In this document: one piece after another, positions 27,052 through 39,500 of the stretch
Layout: each line of letters opens with the position of its first letter
Position numbering within the stretch: the first letter of the stretch is position 1
Assembly (NCBI RefSeq): GCF_002078875.1
Contig: NC_034409.1
Span: forward strand, 67,709,946 to 67,773,945
DNA: 64,000 nucleotides
Reading direction: 5' to 3'
Origin: Numida meleagris
Taxonomy: Eukaryota > Chordata > Aves > Galliformes > Numididae
Position numbers and translations under genes: made by a program
Notes under the pieces: generated by a model
Told to the model about the DNA's origin: nothing
The model's database searches: none
Seen by the model: only the letters and a program-made list of their open reading frames with translations

Positions 27052-27862
27052 AGAACAAGCTTGAAAAGTGGGCCCATTAGAATCTAGTGAGTTTTAACAA
27101 GGTCAGGTTTTAGGTGTTGTACTTGGGTCAAGGCAATCCCAGGTATGCGTACAGACTTGAAGAAGAATTTATTGAGAGTAGCCCTTCTGAGAAGGACTTG
27201 GGCATCCTGATAGGACATAAGCCAGAACAATGTGCTTGCAGCCTGGAATGCCAATTGTATCCTGGACTGCATCAAAAGAGGGATGGTCAATGGAGCAAGG
27301 GAGGTAATTTTTCCCCTCTTCTCTGCCCTTGTGAGGCCCCATCTGGAATACTGTGTCCAGGTCTGGGGCCCCCAGCATAAAAAAGACATAGAGCTGTTGG
27401 AGCAGTTCCAGAAAAGGGTCATGAAGATGAAAAGAGAACTGGAGCATCTCTCCTACAAAGACAGGCTGAGGGAGTTGGGCTTGTTCAGTCTGGAGAAGAG
27501 AAGGCTCCAGGAAGACCTCATTACAGTCTTCCAGTATTTAAAAGGATATTATGAGCAGGAGGGGGACCGAATTCTTACACCGTCTGATAGTTACAGGACA
27601 AGAGGGAACAGTTTTAAACTAAGAGAGTAGAGATTTAGATTAGATGTCAGGGGGAACATTTTCACTGAGAGGGTGGTGAGGCATTGGCACAGGCTGCCCA
27701 GAGAAGCTGTGGATGCCCCACCCCTGGAGGAGTTCAAATTCAGGTTGGAAACTGATCTAGTGCCTGATTTAGTGGTTAGCAACCCTGTCTACAACAGGAG
27801 GGTTGGAACTAGATGATCTTTAAGATCCTTTCCGGCTTAAGCCATTCAATGATTCCATGATA
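27052..27862 (+). mobile_element. CR1 LINE fragment with reverse-transcriptase C-terminal remnants
   Basis: Sense orientation. It begins with a decayed form of the block encoding LEKWA and continues with segments such as LECQLYPGLHQKRDG and RPHLEYCVQVWGPQHKKDIE, then ELLEQFQKRVMKM and [19 protein letters not shown]. These are the C-terminal part of the CR1 ORF2 polyprotein. The 3' end GGTTGGAACTAGATGATC and the tail CATTCAATGATTCCATGA close it. Frame breaks make it non-functional. Confidence 0.93.
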
Positions 27863-28840
27863 TAAAAAGAATCTAATAACTAGAAAAAAATTGTCCCACC
27901 TTGTGTTTGATTTTACTTAGCTAGCATCCCAATTTTGAATGTCTATAAAGAAAATGGCTGTTAGACTTGCCTATCAAAACCATGCCCATGTCCACTCAGA
28001 GAGGAACTAGACTGGACAAAAACAACTTGCTTTGTACAATTTGATGAAATCTGGGGCAGTCCCAGCATGGACTGTGAGCACCCAGGAGAAGAGACAAACT
28101 GCTGCAAGTTCCAATTCATGCACTGTATATGAGCCAGCTGTGATGCTGATCATACGTGGGATATCTGAGCATGACTGGGATTTAGCTTTGGGATTTGGAC
28201 AATGAGGTAGGCAAACTACCCACGTCAATAGGTATTTTTCCCTTTGTCTTTGCTTTGCACAAGTGTTACAATGGAAATAAAAATGAGAAAGACTGGAACC
28301 TATTCTATCTTCTGTACTCTATGTCCTAAGTCTTGGTTTTAATACTTGCCCTAAAGGTGATATTATCTATGGAAAATTCAGGTAAACTGAAGATTTTATA
28401 ACCATTTATAATTCAGCACTTCTCAGAACAGCAGCAGAAAAACAATTTAGGGTGATGTGTGGTTATATATTTGGAAAAACTACATTTCCAAGTCAGCAGT
28501 AAGACAGTAGCATAACTTGAAAAAGAATGGCTGAAGTCACTTCCTTAGTGTTTTGAATGAAGACTTGAAAAAAAAACTAGATGGAAAATATGCCTCTGTG
28601 TAACAGGCTACTGAGACCTGAGCAGGTGTAGCTTAATGAAACTTCATGACTTGCGTTAGACTTGTAGTTAAACTACAGGATCTATGGAATTATTTGTACC
28701 TTTAAGTCTGTAAAGCAAAATTGTATCTCAGAAGGTAGGAGGAGAGATTTACAAGTTCTGTTTGGCGTCAGGAAAAGAGGCAGCTATAAAGCTTCTGTCT
28801 TGTAAGCTTACTTAGAATCACAAAAAAAGTGGTGTGGTTG

Positions 28841-28881
28841 TTTTTTTTTTTTTTTTGTTGTTGTTGTTGTTGTTGTTGTTT
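28841..28881. repeat. Poly-T followed by (GTT)n
   Basis: Sixteen T followed by about eight GTT units. Confidence 0.9.
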
Positions 28882-29012
28882 GTTTTTCTCCTCCATCCAA
28901 TAGTAAGACTAAAATATTACCTGGCAGAGGATGACTGATATGTTCTTCCACTGTTCTCAGCCTCATCCTGACTCTGATAGAGAGGTCTATAGTGCAATAG
29001 GAATCCTCTGCT

Positions 29013-29039
29013 TAAACAAACAAACAAACAAACAAAAAA
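29013..29039. repeat. (AAAC)n repeat
   Basis: Short AAAC run, the same unit as at 19823-19852. Confidence 0.85.
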
Positions 29040-30823
29040 CTGTTAAAGAAAATGGCCAAGTAACTTCTCCTCTGACTTTGCAAATAATGTGTGGCAAAAA
29101 GTTCTGGGCACTGTCAGGCTGAACTGGATCTGGCTGGGAAGCAGTCATCTTCCTTCACTTTCTGCTCCTGTGGTGATCTATTTCATCTCTACCACTCTCT
29201 TTTTCCTGTAGCATTTTACTGCTCATGTCTAATAATTAGTGACAGATTATGATCTGAAACAGACACTTTGGCCATAGCCTTAAAATAAGATAGGGTTGAG
29301 CAGCACATGAAGCTGAAGTAAGAAGCAGCAGTCACTGCAGAGCTGCTGTGAAGCTCTGCTCAGTGTGATGAAGAGGAGTCTGGAGGTGTGGAAGAGAGCA
29401 GTGAATATGCTGATGAGTGAGGTGCAGGTGCTGCCGATCCCTGGGCCTGTTGAAACAAACCCAACCCTCCATCATGTCAAAAAGTTACAAGTCTTTGATA
29501 ACCTGTGGCGCTGTGTTTGCCTTTGTTCTGCTCAGCTGCTGGTGTAGATGCCCTTTCTTGGAAACTTTCTGAGCTTTCACCAGCAGATAGGAGTCTTGCT
29601 GCAACTTGAGGTCTGCACGGCTGATACCGGCCCAGTAGCCAAACAACTATCAGGTCTTCATGCTAATGGTCTAAATGATGTCACCTAGATGACAGGGTGC
29701 AGCCTGAGGGCCCATGGGTCAGTGTCCTTAGGTCAGGGAGAGGTAACACCAAGCTTGGCTCTGGCTTGGTTCCTCCTGGGAGAAGAGGGGAACTTGTAGA
29801 GCTATCACAGTTGGCTGGCTGGAGGGACAGAAGAGTCAAGACTGGCAGCCAGACTTATGCTGCTGTCTGGAGTTGCTTTAGCTGGCCCTTAATCAAGGGC
29901 CATGAAGACGACATGTGGTGTAATGGGGGCTGTCAGCTGCTCTGAGTGGGGTTCTCTGCAAGATCCTTGTCCATCTTGGGGAGTTGGAGGCCTCTGGACA
30001 CTGGTGGCCAAGGTGGAGTCCCCTCTGTGATTTGCATGAGCCTGACTTACCTCAGGATTCCCAGCTCCTCTGAGTCAGACCCAACAGAGAGCTGGCATAG
30101 AGTGCATCAGGTTGCTTGTGGAGCACTCTCTGGTGTATGGACAAAATGGCTCCTCATCTCATAAGTACACTTCCACTTGTTTGAGTCCACAAGTCATCAC
30201 AGGGTTACCTGTGGTTGGCTCAACTGCTGGTTCCCCAGCTGCTGGATTTAATGGCAGGGTGAGAGCTGACAGGGTAGCGTTTGCCATCAGATTTCCTTGC
30301 TCTGCTTTTGTGCATGCAGTGATGCTACACAGTGAGTAGATCTCTGTAGGACACAACTCTCAACAGGCCTTTTGCTGAAATTTATTTGGCTTCTTATAGA
30401 ATACTTTAACCTAGTATTGAATACATACTTTAAAATATCAGGCAGTTTCAATGTAGCTATGCTAACAAATCAAAATATAACCCAAGCATAAATGTGTGCA
30501 CTAGCAAAAACAAGGTGACTCATCAGTTTATGTTATCAAATTCTATACCAATAAGCTTTCACATTAGATATGATACTAAAGAAAAGCAGAAAATAAAACA
30601 GATCTCCAGGGTCTCTCCTCTTACCCAGAGTACCTGGGAAGTGGCCTATGACCTAACAGATAAGTGCTTGCCAGGGAGACTCCCTTCATATATACATCCT
30701 TATCTCTTTCACCCTTGTTTGCTTTTTTTGTGCCTTTCATCTATTTTTGCATATATTTTCATCTGAATGTACCAACCATCACATGCCTTTGCAGGGCAGG
30801 ATCTAGTACAGTACAGATTTGAA

Positions 30824-31912
30824 GTGTAGACTACTTGGTGGATAAGGAATTAGTTGGATGGTCTCAGTCAGAGGGTTGTGGTTAGCAGCTCTATGTCTAG
30901 GTGGAAGATGATGATGAGTGGTGTACCCCAGGGGTCTGTCTTGGGACTGGTACTCTTTAACAACTCTATCAATGACATACATGATGGGATTGAGAGCACT
31001 CTCAGCAAGTATGCGGAAGACACCAAGCTGAGCGCAGGTGATGAAACAGAAGGAAGGGATGCCATCCAGAGGGACCTGGACAGGCTTGAAAAGTGGGCCC
31101 ACAAGAACATAATGGAGTTCAACAAGGTGAAGCACAAGTTGTTGCACCTGGTTCAGGGCAATCCCAGATATATGAACAGACTGGGAGAAGAACTCTGTGA
31201 GAGTAGCCCTCCTGAGAAGGTCTTAGGGGTCCTGGTAGATGAAAAACTTAACTTGAGCCAGCAGAGTGTGCTTGCAGCATGGAAGGTCGACTGTATCCTG
31301 GGCTGCATCAGGAGAGGGGTGGTCAGCAGGGCAATGGGGTGTGATTGTTCCCCTGTTCTTTGCCTTCATGGGACCCCACCTGCAGTACTGCATCCAGGTC
31401 TGGGGGCCCCAGTACAAGAAAGATGTGGTGCTTTTGGAACAGATCCAGAGGAAGGCCACAAATATGCTCAGAGGGCCAAAACACCTCTCCTACAAAAACA
31501 GGCTGAGGGAGTTTGGGCTTATTCAGTCTGGAGAAGAGAAAGTTCCAGGGAGACCTCATTACAACCTTCTAATACTTAAAAGAAGCTTTTAAGCAGGAGG
31601 GAAAACAACTTTTTACACAAGTAGATAGTAATAGGAATAGGGGGAACAATTTTAAACCAAAAGAGGGTAGATTTAGATTAGATGTCTGAGGAAAATTTTT
31701 AACTGAGTGTGGTAAGGTCCTGGCATAGGCTGCCTAGAGAAATTGTGGTTGCCCCAAACCTGGAGGTGTTCAAGGACGGACTGGATGGAGCCCTGGGCAA
31801 CCTGATCTAGTGCCTGATGTAGTGGTTGCCAACCCTGCCCACAGCAAGGGGGTTGGAAATAGATGATCTTTGAGATACCTTCCAACTCAAGCCATTCTAT
31901 GATTCTGTGGCA
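30824..31912 (+). mobile_element. CR1 LINE fragment, longest copy in the window, with reverse-transcriptase catalytic region
   Basis: An open frame from 30854 carries part of the RT palm: [15 protein letters not shown], then [10 protein letters not shown] where active elements have (F/Y)ADD, then [18 protein letters not shown] and [20 protein letters not shown]. In the catalytic box the first Asp is Glu (YAED). The frame is lost after ~160 residues and continues in another ([18 protein letters not shown]). The 3' end has GTTGGAAATAGATGATC and the tail CATTCTATGATTCTGTGG. RT motifs upstream of the SGVPQG block are absent, so the copy is 5'-truncated and dead. Confidence 0.95.
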
Positions 31913-34900
31913 ATCACCTCACAGCCATGACATTTGCCTGCAAGATCTGCCCCTCTCCAAAGGACACAGCTCTGCAATATTATGATTAGCTGTATCAGTT
32001 GTGGGTCTGGCACAAAATATCCTTGGGCAATGACGTGTTGTGAAAAGAGTCAAATGAGGTCAGGGGTCTTTATAATCTGACCTGCTGTAAAAAAATATGA
32101 CTGCACATTGACCTTCTTTATAGTATACCTAAATGTGGACGTAATCACTACAGATAGCTAACTTCTGAAATCAGAGCTGTTAAATCATAGTATATAATTA
32201 GTATTGATCTACAGAGAAGTGAAGAGGGGTTTTTTCTGCCCACATGCGAGAGTCCAGGCACTGCAAGAAAGCATACCAGGCAGAGGGTCTGCAGTTGGAA
32301 ATCCAAAGTAGTGAAATGCCATGTGGATGAAGTGGTTTTGACTAAGTCACATCATCTGACAGTTGGGAACAACTCAAGATGCAGTGATGGTCGGTGACTA
32401 AAACTTAACAGAGTCTTGATGTGCTGTGGTCAGCCCTATGCCCACCCTGCACCCAGATGTTTCATATGAAGAGGAGCCTGGGTTGAAGTTCTTCAACTGG
32501 TGACATCTAGGCCCTGAGCCACCCTGATTTCCCTATCAGTTTAAACACTGACACTATATTTTACATTTGGAAGGCTATCTCTGTTGAATAGTCACTGATC
32601 ACAAATTTAAAAGAGTCAGTTAAGAATTAGAGCAACAAAACATAATGATTGCCAGTGTCTCTTCTACCTCTCCATTCATTCATCAAAATGACAAGATTGT
32701 ATTGCATGGCTTTAGGTTGGGTAACCAACACAACTGATTTCACCTGCATATTTTTGACAATGTCACTTTTTCCCTTAGTACCACCATCTGAGATGTATTT
32801 GAAGGGGATCAATGCCATGACTGGCCTCAGCAGAGACCTGCAATTAAAGGAGATGCACATGCTACTGTTTTTTATCAAACTGGAAAGAGAACGGTGAGCT
32901 TGATGTGGAGGTGGCAAGGTAGAAGCAGCTCAATTTTTGTGTTGTTCAAGAAAATGGAATGAAGTTACCCATCAGAACAAGGATACAGGTGGCAGAAGGT
33001 AAGTCTGATACAGAGGCAGAAGAGGCCCGGGAGTGCAGTGTTCACCTACCAAGCTGTATTTTCCTCAAAATCCAGATTCAAGATTTCTCTCCTGAAAGCT
33101 GGTCTCTGTGAAATCTGCTGATAAAATGTGTGCTCCATCTTCATCGATTGCAGTGCCAGAGAACAGGACAGGAACATAGCACTGTTGGGAGAAGTTATTC
33201 AGAGTCTGTGGTGGAGTCTATGCAACAGGCACAGAAATTTTTTAGTATTAGCTTGCAGTTCTCGTGTTCATCTGGCTCCACATATGCCAGTTGTAGTCGG
33301 TATTTTGTGTTGTAATACAGGCAAAAGAGACAGTGAAAGGTGGAGGGAGGACTTGGCTTCATGTTCTTTAAACCCATGCTCTCTTTCTGTTACATTAACA
33401 CAGAAAACAGAAGTTTGCATACAGTCCTGAAAGGTGCTGAGTACTCTCTTTTTATTTCAATCCCTGCATTCAAGATAGCGCACACTTTCCAGGACAGGCC
33501 TTATTTTTAAGCATAGGCAAGATTTGGTAAGGAGCACTGATTTCCCCATGGATTCACATGGATGCTAAAAACAGAAGCTAGTATAAGAAGAAATTTAGAT
33601 GAAGTAAAAAAAAATTGGAATTTGCCATGCTACTGTATTGCTTCTGTTTTACACCTTGGTCATTTCCTTTGTGAATGATTAATTAGGCTCCAAGTGATTA
33701 GATTAGGCAAATATGCTGACTTAGAGCTTAATAAAAACATATGAAGAAATGAAAGGGAAAAGGCATAGTAAATAAGCAATATATTTTACAGTGAGCTTAT
33801 TTTTGCTAGGTCAAGGTAATAGTTCTCTTATTCTGCCCTGAATGCATGTGAATGATGACTGCAAAATAAAAGTTTGAAATTTCTCAGAAGTTCGGAGTAA
33901 TCCACAGAAACAGCAATCGTTGTGCCTCCAAAATTATTTTGTACACTGAACTAACCAAAGTGAAATCTATTGACAGAGGATATATTTTTAAAGACTTAGA
34001 CCATAACATATGAAGCAGTAGTAACTTAGGTCTTCAGATCTAGGAACAAGGGAAAAACATTGAGCTTGTCACCACTGAGAGATCCTTCAAGTTCTGTCTA
34101 AGCATCAGGGTCTATGTATTTCTTGTGCCCTTCATTTTTGCAGTAGAAAGGGCATAATGCAAAGGCCCATCTTCCTCAGAAATATGAGTACATATTCAAA
34201 GCACCTAGCTAGAGATGTCCATTGACCAACTCACTAATTACCTCCTGAAAGATTTCCGTGTCTCTCTTCTCATCTCTAGTGGTAGGGAACATGTCTCCAG
34301 AATGTAACTGACATGATTCAGATCCTTGCCTGGCCCCACAGGACTGAGTTTACTGATGATACAGAGCATGTTTTACAGGCTGTAGCTGTTTAAGAGCAGT
34401 TTATAGGCAAAACAGGTGAGAATATATAGGCTTCTTGACTTGCTGACTTGTCCTTGAGTGGTAGGCTGGCAATACTGCAAAGAAAGAAAAACAAATCATT
34501 CCTGTTCTGTATTTTTTTTCTTTTTCTTTCTTTCTTCTTCTTTTTTTTTTTTTTTTCCCTGGAGATTTAATTAAAAGCAAGCATGTACAGAAATTGGTAA
34601 CATTCCTTACACCTTGCCTATAATTTCAATGGGTCAAGTGTTCCTTGGAAGGACATCTCCGTCATCTCCATCTTACCCTCAGTCATGAGAGGTACATCTG
34701 GCATTCAGCAGCAATGATTAAACCTAAGCATTTACTTACAACAAAACAAGGATCAGGAAATTTCTGAAGGTTTGGTTTTATGTTTAATGAAAAAAAAAAA
34801 AAGATTTACGTGCAGGTTCTCAAGTTCAGTTGAATACACTGAAGGTCCTCAGCAGGATATCTTATAGGATATTTTCAATGGGAATAGTGAAGACACTGAA

Positions 34901-35624
34901 TGGCTGATGAAAATAACATAAGGATGATTGAAGCCCAGTTTACAACTGCTCTTCTTATTCCAGGAAGTTTTTAACACCTAGGGAAAAACAAACAACAAGG
35001 CCCCCCACAAAAAAAAAGAAATCCAGAGAAAAATTGAAGACTGCAGGTGCTGGCATCACATCAGAAAAAATTAATCTATGGGAATGAAAATGACATTTTA
35101 AATATTAAGCATCCTAAAATATTTTTATTCAAATTTGAGCTATTTATTTTCACGTGATTCATTCACATTTCTCAAGGTAATTTTGACCAAACATGGAGCT
35201 TTCAGGTTGAAAAACATTAATGATGATTTCAACAGATTCAGACTTTAAAAAAAATACAATTCATTATGGGCAGTGAATTGAGAACTACGTCTTTCCTGCA
35301 AGTGACTTATTCTGACGAATCTGCATTTTTCTGTGGAAAGATTTTTAAAACTTCAACCACTTCTAGTCATAAAACATACAAGATAAAACCCACTCCTCTT
35401 ATGGATATGACAGCTCAGAAAATGATTGTGCCTCAGGAATACCTGTTTTTAAGATGCTTCAGGGTGAAATTCTGAAATGTTCCGAAAATTAGCTCCTTGA
35501 CATCACAATACTGAAGGATTTGGAATCAGTTTACACTTTTGAAAATTCAGACCACTACATACATGACAAAATGAGAACCCAAAATATTTAATTCACATAA
35601 AACAAGACACTGCTTCCAATGAAG
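31913..35624. other. Intergenic, nothing recognised
   Basis: Contains a T/C-rich tract at 34509-34560 and a short poly-A. No supported exon, RNA gene or named repeat. Confidence 0.5.
34509..34560. repeat. Polypyrimidine (T-rich) tract
   Basis: About 50 bases of almost pure T with scattered C, ending in TTTTTTTTTCCCTGG. Confidence 0.8.
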
Positions 35625-36158
35625 TACATTGATTGCCTCCTATTTATTTCCATGGAAACTACAACAAAGAACACAATAACACTATTTGATAGAGCAAATT
35701 CTCAGCTACAAAACAATATTTTTCAGCATAGTCATCACCAATAGCTATGCATTTTTGCCAGTGATGAACAAAAGCCTGTATGCTGCACTCATAAAAATCT
35801 GCACCAGTGAAGGTAAACCACTATCACTGCTGCCACTGCTGAAATGCGTCACCCTCCTTACCTCATCACTGCTCACATCCACTGTTTGGTCTCCATAAAC
35901 GTTCAGCAAGTGTCAATGAATGCCAATAGGTGACATTTTTTCCACATGGAAGAATTCAGTGACACCCCTCTGCTTCATATAGGCTTCCATGTCAGATGCC
36001 ATTCTGTCAGACTGCCCCTCTGCTGCCATCTGTCGCACAGCAACAAAATGTAATGGAATATTGGTGGGAAGGTTCAACCTCTACTGCCATACCACCAACA
36101 TCCATTTCTGACGTTGTGGGACGTCGCAAAAGAGGAGGCATTTCTTTCTGAGCTGTCC
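35625..36158 (-). mobile_element. Mariner-type element (Galluhop-like), reverse orientation
   Basis: This is the reverse complement of the element at 4026-4572. Shared blocks include ACATTTTGTTGC, ATGGCATCTGACATGGAAG, GAATTCTTCCATGTGGAAAA and AACAGTGGATGTGAGCAG, all read on the minus strand. The 5' end AAATGCCTCCTCTTTT is at the right and a shorter copy of the terminus at the left. It is again ~530 bp, missing most of the transposase. It ends only ~250 bp before the TATA box of the sulfotransferase gene, so it forms part of its proximal upstream region. Confidence 0.82.
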
Positions 36159-36405
36159 TCACATAACTTGCTGAATCTTATTAATCCTATTTTATGACAC
36201 ATATAATTATCAGTCTGACATTTTCCACAGTTGATATAATTTGACTACCACCCCTTTTCCTTCTCTTGAATGCTAATAAATGACTTGCATTTTTGATGAC
36301 ACTGCATTTCTGTTATTTATCAAATGACCTCTAATATTTCAGTTGCTTTTATCAGCTAACTTGAAAAATCAATATCTGTGAGAGACTCCAAGATGCACAG
36401 CAAAC

Positions 36406-36413
36406 TATATAAG
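36406..36413 (+). promoter_or_regulatory. Candidate TATA box of the SULT6B-like gene
   Basis: TATATAAG lies 123 bases before the ATG. This predicts a start site near 36435-36440 and a ~100-base 5' UTR. There is no CpG island here, which fits a tissue-restricted gene. A TGACCT/AGGTTA pair (36459-36472), resembling two nuclear-receptor half sites, lies inside the 5' UTR; its role is unknown. The bases GATTTGCAG just before 36515 also look like a splice acceptor, so a non-coding first exon further upstream cannot be excluded. Confidence 0.5.
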
Positions 36414-36535
36414 CATGAGGTTTGAATTGCTGGTCTCAATTTGTTACTTCAAACCATCTGACCTAGAGGTTACTCTAAAATCCTCTTGTCATTTCACTGC
36501 TATCCGATTTGCAGGAATTGAAGGCTTAAGCAAAC

Positions 36536-39500
36536 ATGTCCAACTCCAGTGAGGCAGAACTCATTCACAAGTTTAAGGGGATTTCCTTTACCACCAGGTC
36601 TTCTCCAGAGCTTTTAAATTCCTTGGATGCTTTTGATGCTAGAGAAGATGATGTCCTTTTGGTTTCCTACCCCAAATCTGGTAAGTTCTATATGTTAACT
36701 GCAAAATGTGTCAATTGTTTGTTTCATGTTCTCTGCTTAACTTACTTGTGAAATGTCTGTATAAAAGAAACAGGGAAGGATGTTTGAATATGTGGGTATG
36801 TTATTCTCTCAGTCAGTGTTAAAATAGCAAAACAAGCAAACAAACAAAAAAACCAAACCAAAACAAGAACAATAAAAAAAAACACTATTTGTTTAAATAA
36901 GTTTTGGTTCTATAATTCAAAATATTGTCAGGTGTTTTATATATTCAGAAGCAAATAGATATTTGTTTCTTGTAAGCAAAATCTGTACTTGAAGATTTAT
37001 CCTGAGGATTTTATGCATTTAATTACATGCATATGAAGAGATGTATTAAGTCATCTGTATGGCTCCTGTCTGTATATTTATCAATTTCTTCTTCCTACTC
37101 ACCCCAACTCTCTCACACACATAAACTCACACCAGGGCTGAAGCTCAATCAGTTATTTTCCAAATAGACACACTTTACTATAAGGATTCCCTCCATCTCC
37201 TTCCACCTAAAAAAAAAAAAAAAAAAAAAAACAACAACAACAACAAAAAACCCACCAGATTATTTTAAAATAAACTATAGAAATAATATAATCACCCCCG
37301 CTAACAAGCAGTCTGAATTTTAGCCCATGTATCTAATCAGTTTGTTTTGATACAAATATTAATGCTTTTCAGAGTTACTTTGTAATTCAGCCACAACACT
37401 AATTTTCCAAGTATTTATAGATCTAGAGCCAATGGGAGTACTCAGTTATGCAGTTTCTTGAATCTTGGGGTTTAGAAGTATAATTTGTGCACTAGCAAGC
37501 TGTTCTCACATGCAGACTGCATGTTCCATATATCTTCTCATTAACAAATCTTCCTTCCTTTCTTTCTTTTTCTTCTACATTTTTTTCCTTAAAACTAATT
37601 TTCTGAAGGCACTCACTGGCTTGCAGGAGTTATAACAAAGATTTACAATACTCCAGTTACATTAACAACTCCCATTGAATTTGGAGACATGGCCAAACTG
37701 GAGGAACTGAATCAACTACCGTCAGCAAGAATCATCCCAACACACTTAGACTACAACCTGTTGCCTCAACATTTTAAGAATAAAAAATGCAAGGTAAGAC
37801 AAAAAGTTACAAAAGTGGTAAGATATGTTAAGTGTCTGTTAGGCATCTATTCTGTCTAGCTGATCCTTGAACATTTTAAAATGACTTACAGTTTCCAGAA
37901 GCAGCTTGCTGTGTATTTGAGAGGTTCATAAAAATCAACACTGGGCCTCAGATTTTATGTTAAAAGTTCAAAGTTTCAGGATTACTCAAATCCAGACTTT
38001 TGGGACAAGTCTAATGTCACTGAAAGGCAAAAACTGACATTTTGCAGCTGTTCTGTGAATACGAAGAAGTGAATGGTTTTGTATATTAGATACAGGAGCT
38101 AGTTTAACTCAGGAGTTAAAAGAAAACAGTCTCTTTCATAAAGTGTAATCATTACCCATCTGTAGGAAATGTATGTTTGTCTACAAGATACTGTTTGCTA
38201 ACCACTGCTTGCTTTTGCCTAAACAGGAACAAATACATTTCTATCTTAATGACGTAATCATTAAGGATGAACAAATCCTGAAGGAAAGGGTTTTGGCACT
38301 GGAACTGCCTGTGAAAATGCCACATTTATGCACACATCTCCTACAAAATAAAGGAAGAACATCATCATTAATAACCATATAATCTTCATTTACAGATGAT
38401 CTACATCAGCAGAAATCCAAAAGATACTGCAGTTTCCATGTATCATTACTACAGAGAGAATCCAAACCTTCCCACTGTGGATACCTGGCCCGCTTTCTTT
38501 GACTTGTTCTTAGAAGGAGATGGTAAGGATAGATGTTACATTTTCTCCCGGCAGCTTATGTTACTATTATTAATATTATGTTATCCTGAACAGAAGCAGT
38601 TAAGAAATATGAATTATGTGAAAACTCCTTGCTGAACTCCTAATTTCACCTAAATCACTCCTAAATCCTTAGATTTATTATTTTTCCAAGATAAATTCTA
38701 ATGCTAAACTAACAACTAGTAATAGGATGCTGTCTTCAGCCTTTCAAGGAGATATTTTTACAGGTGGCTGCAGGCTGCTGGGGTAGACATTGTTGCCCAG
38801 AGAGAAGTTTATGGCTTACAGTCCTGCAGAAGGGCAGGCGGCGCACACAGAGATTGTCCCCAGGCTGCACAGAGAGCCACGTTTACAGGATTAGTGTCTT
38901 CTCTAATCTTGAAGATGGTCTTGGCTGACCCTTCAAAGGGAGTCTAGACGCTTTCATAAACACCTCTGAACACACTCTGCCTGATATGTTGTCTTAGTCA
39001 TGGGGTCCAAAGACCAAGGACATGAGTGAGATTTATGTGAGTGGCAGCAGTAGCAAGAAAGCTGACAACAGGACCACGTTTCAGTTATCCACTCCCATTT
39101 TTAGTGTTTTATTACTCCTTTGAGGACATGTGTTCCTACTATATACCCACAGTGATGACAACAGCAACTATGATAGATAGAGCTTGAAAAATTTCAAAGC
39201 AAAGTGCCATCACAGTCCTTGAGAGTTTACCTTAAAGTTCCAGAAGTCAGTCTGTATTTTCTATTGATTTGTATATCCTGTGTTCCTTGTTCAGAGCAGC
39301 CCTAACGTGTGTGCTTCGGTGATGTGCAGGATCTTGCCTTGCTCATCTTACCTCTGAACATCGATTAGTAAAAAAAGAGGATTGCATCAAATTTTAAAAC
39401 AACTCCCATTTGTCTGTAAATCAGTAGTCTTCTTTTGTTTTCAGTAAGATTATGCATGGCATTAAAAGGTAGCTATGTTGGTTACGACACAAATTTATTT

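Larger units (their letters stand above)
27863..30823. other. Intergenic, including a GC-richer unclassified block
   Basis: No supported gene. Simple repeats lie at 28841-28881 and 29013-29039. The part from about 29300 to 30350 is clearly richer in G+C than its neighbours and reads as mixed open frames of 60-80 codons on both strands without a recognisable domain. It may be an old repeat or a non-coding transcript region; I could not identify it. Confidence 0.45.

Noticed and set aside
27232..27630. A 132-codon frame as a possible gene
   Set aside because: It is the CR1 ORF2 C-terminus inside a truncated LINE.
30854..31579. A 241-codon frame as a host gene
   Set aside because: It carries CR1 reverse-transcriptase motifs and lies within a CR1 copy with a normal 3' tail.
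35686..35898. A 70-codon plus-strand frame just upstream of the sulfotransferase
   Set aside because: Lies antisense within the mariner copy.
38173..38382. A possible extra sulfotransferase exon
   Set aside because: No SULT similarity, and exons 2 and 3 join in phase to a normal SULT sequence without it.
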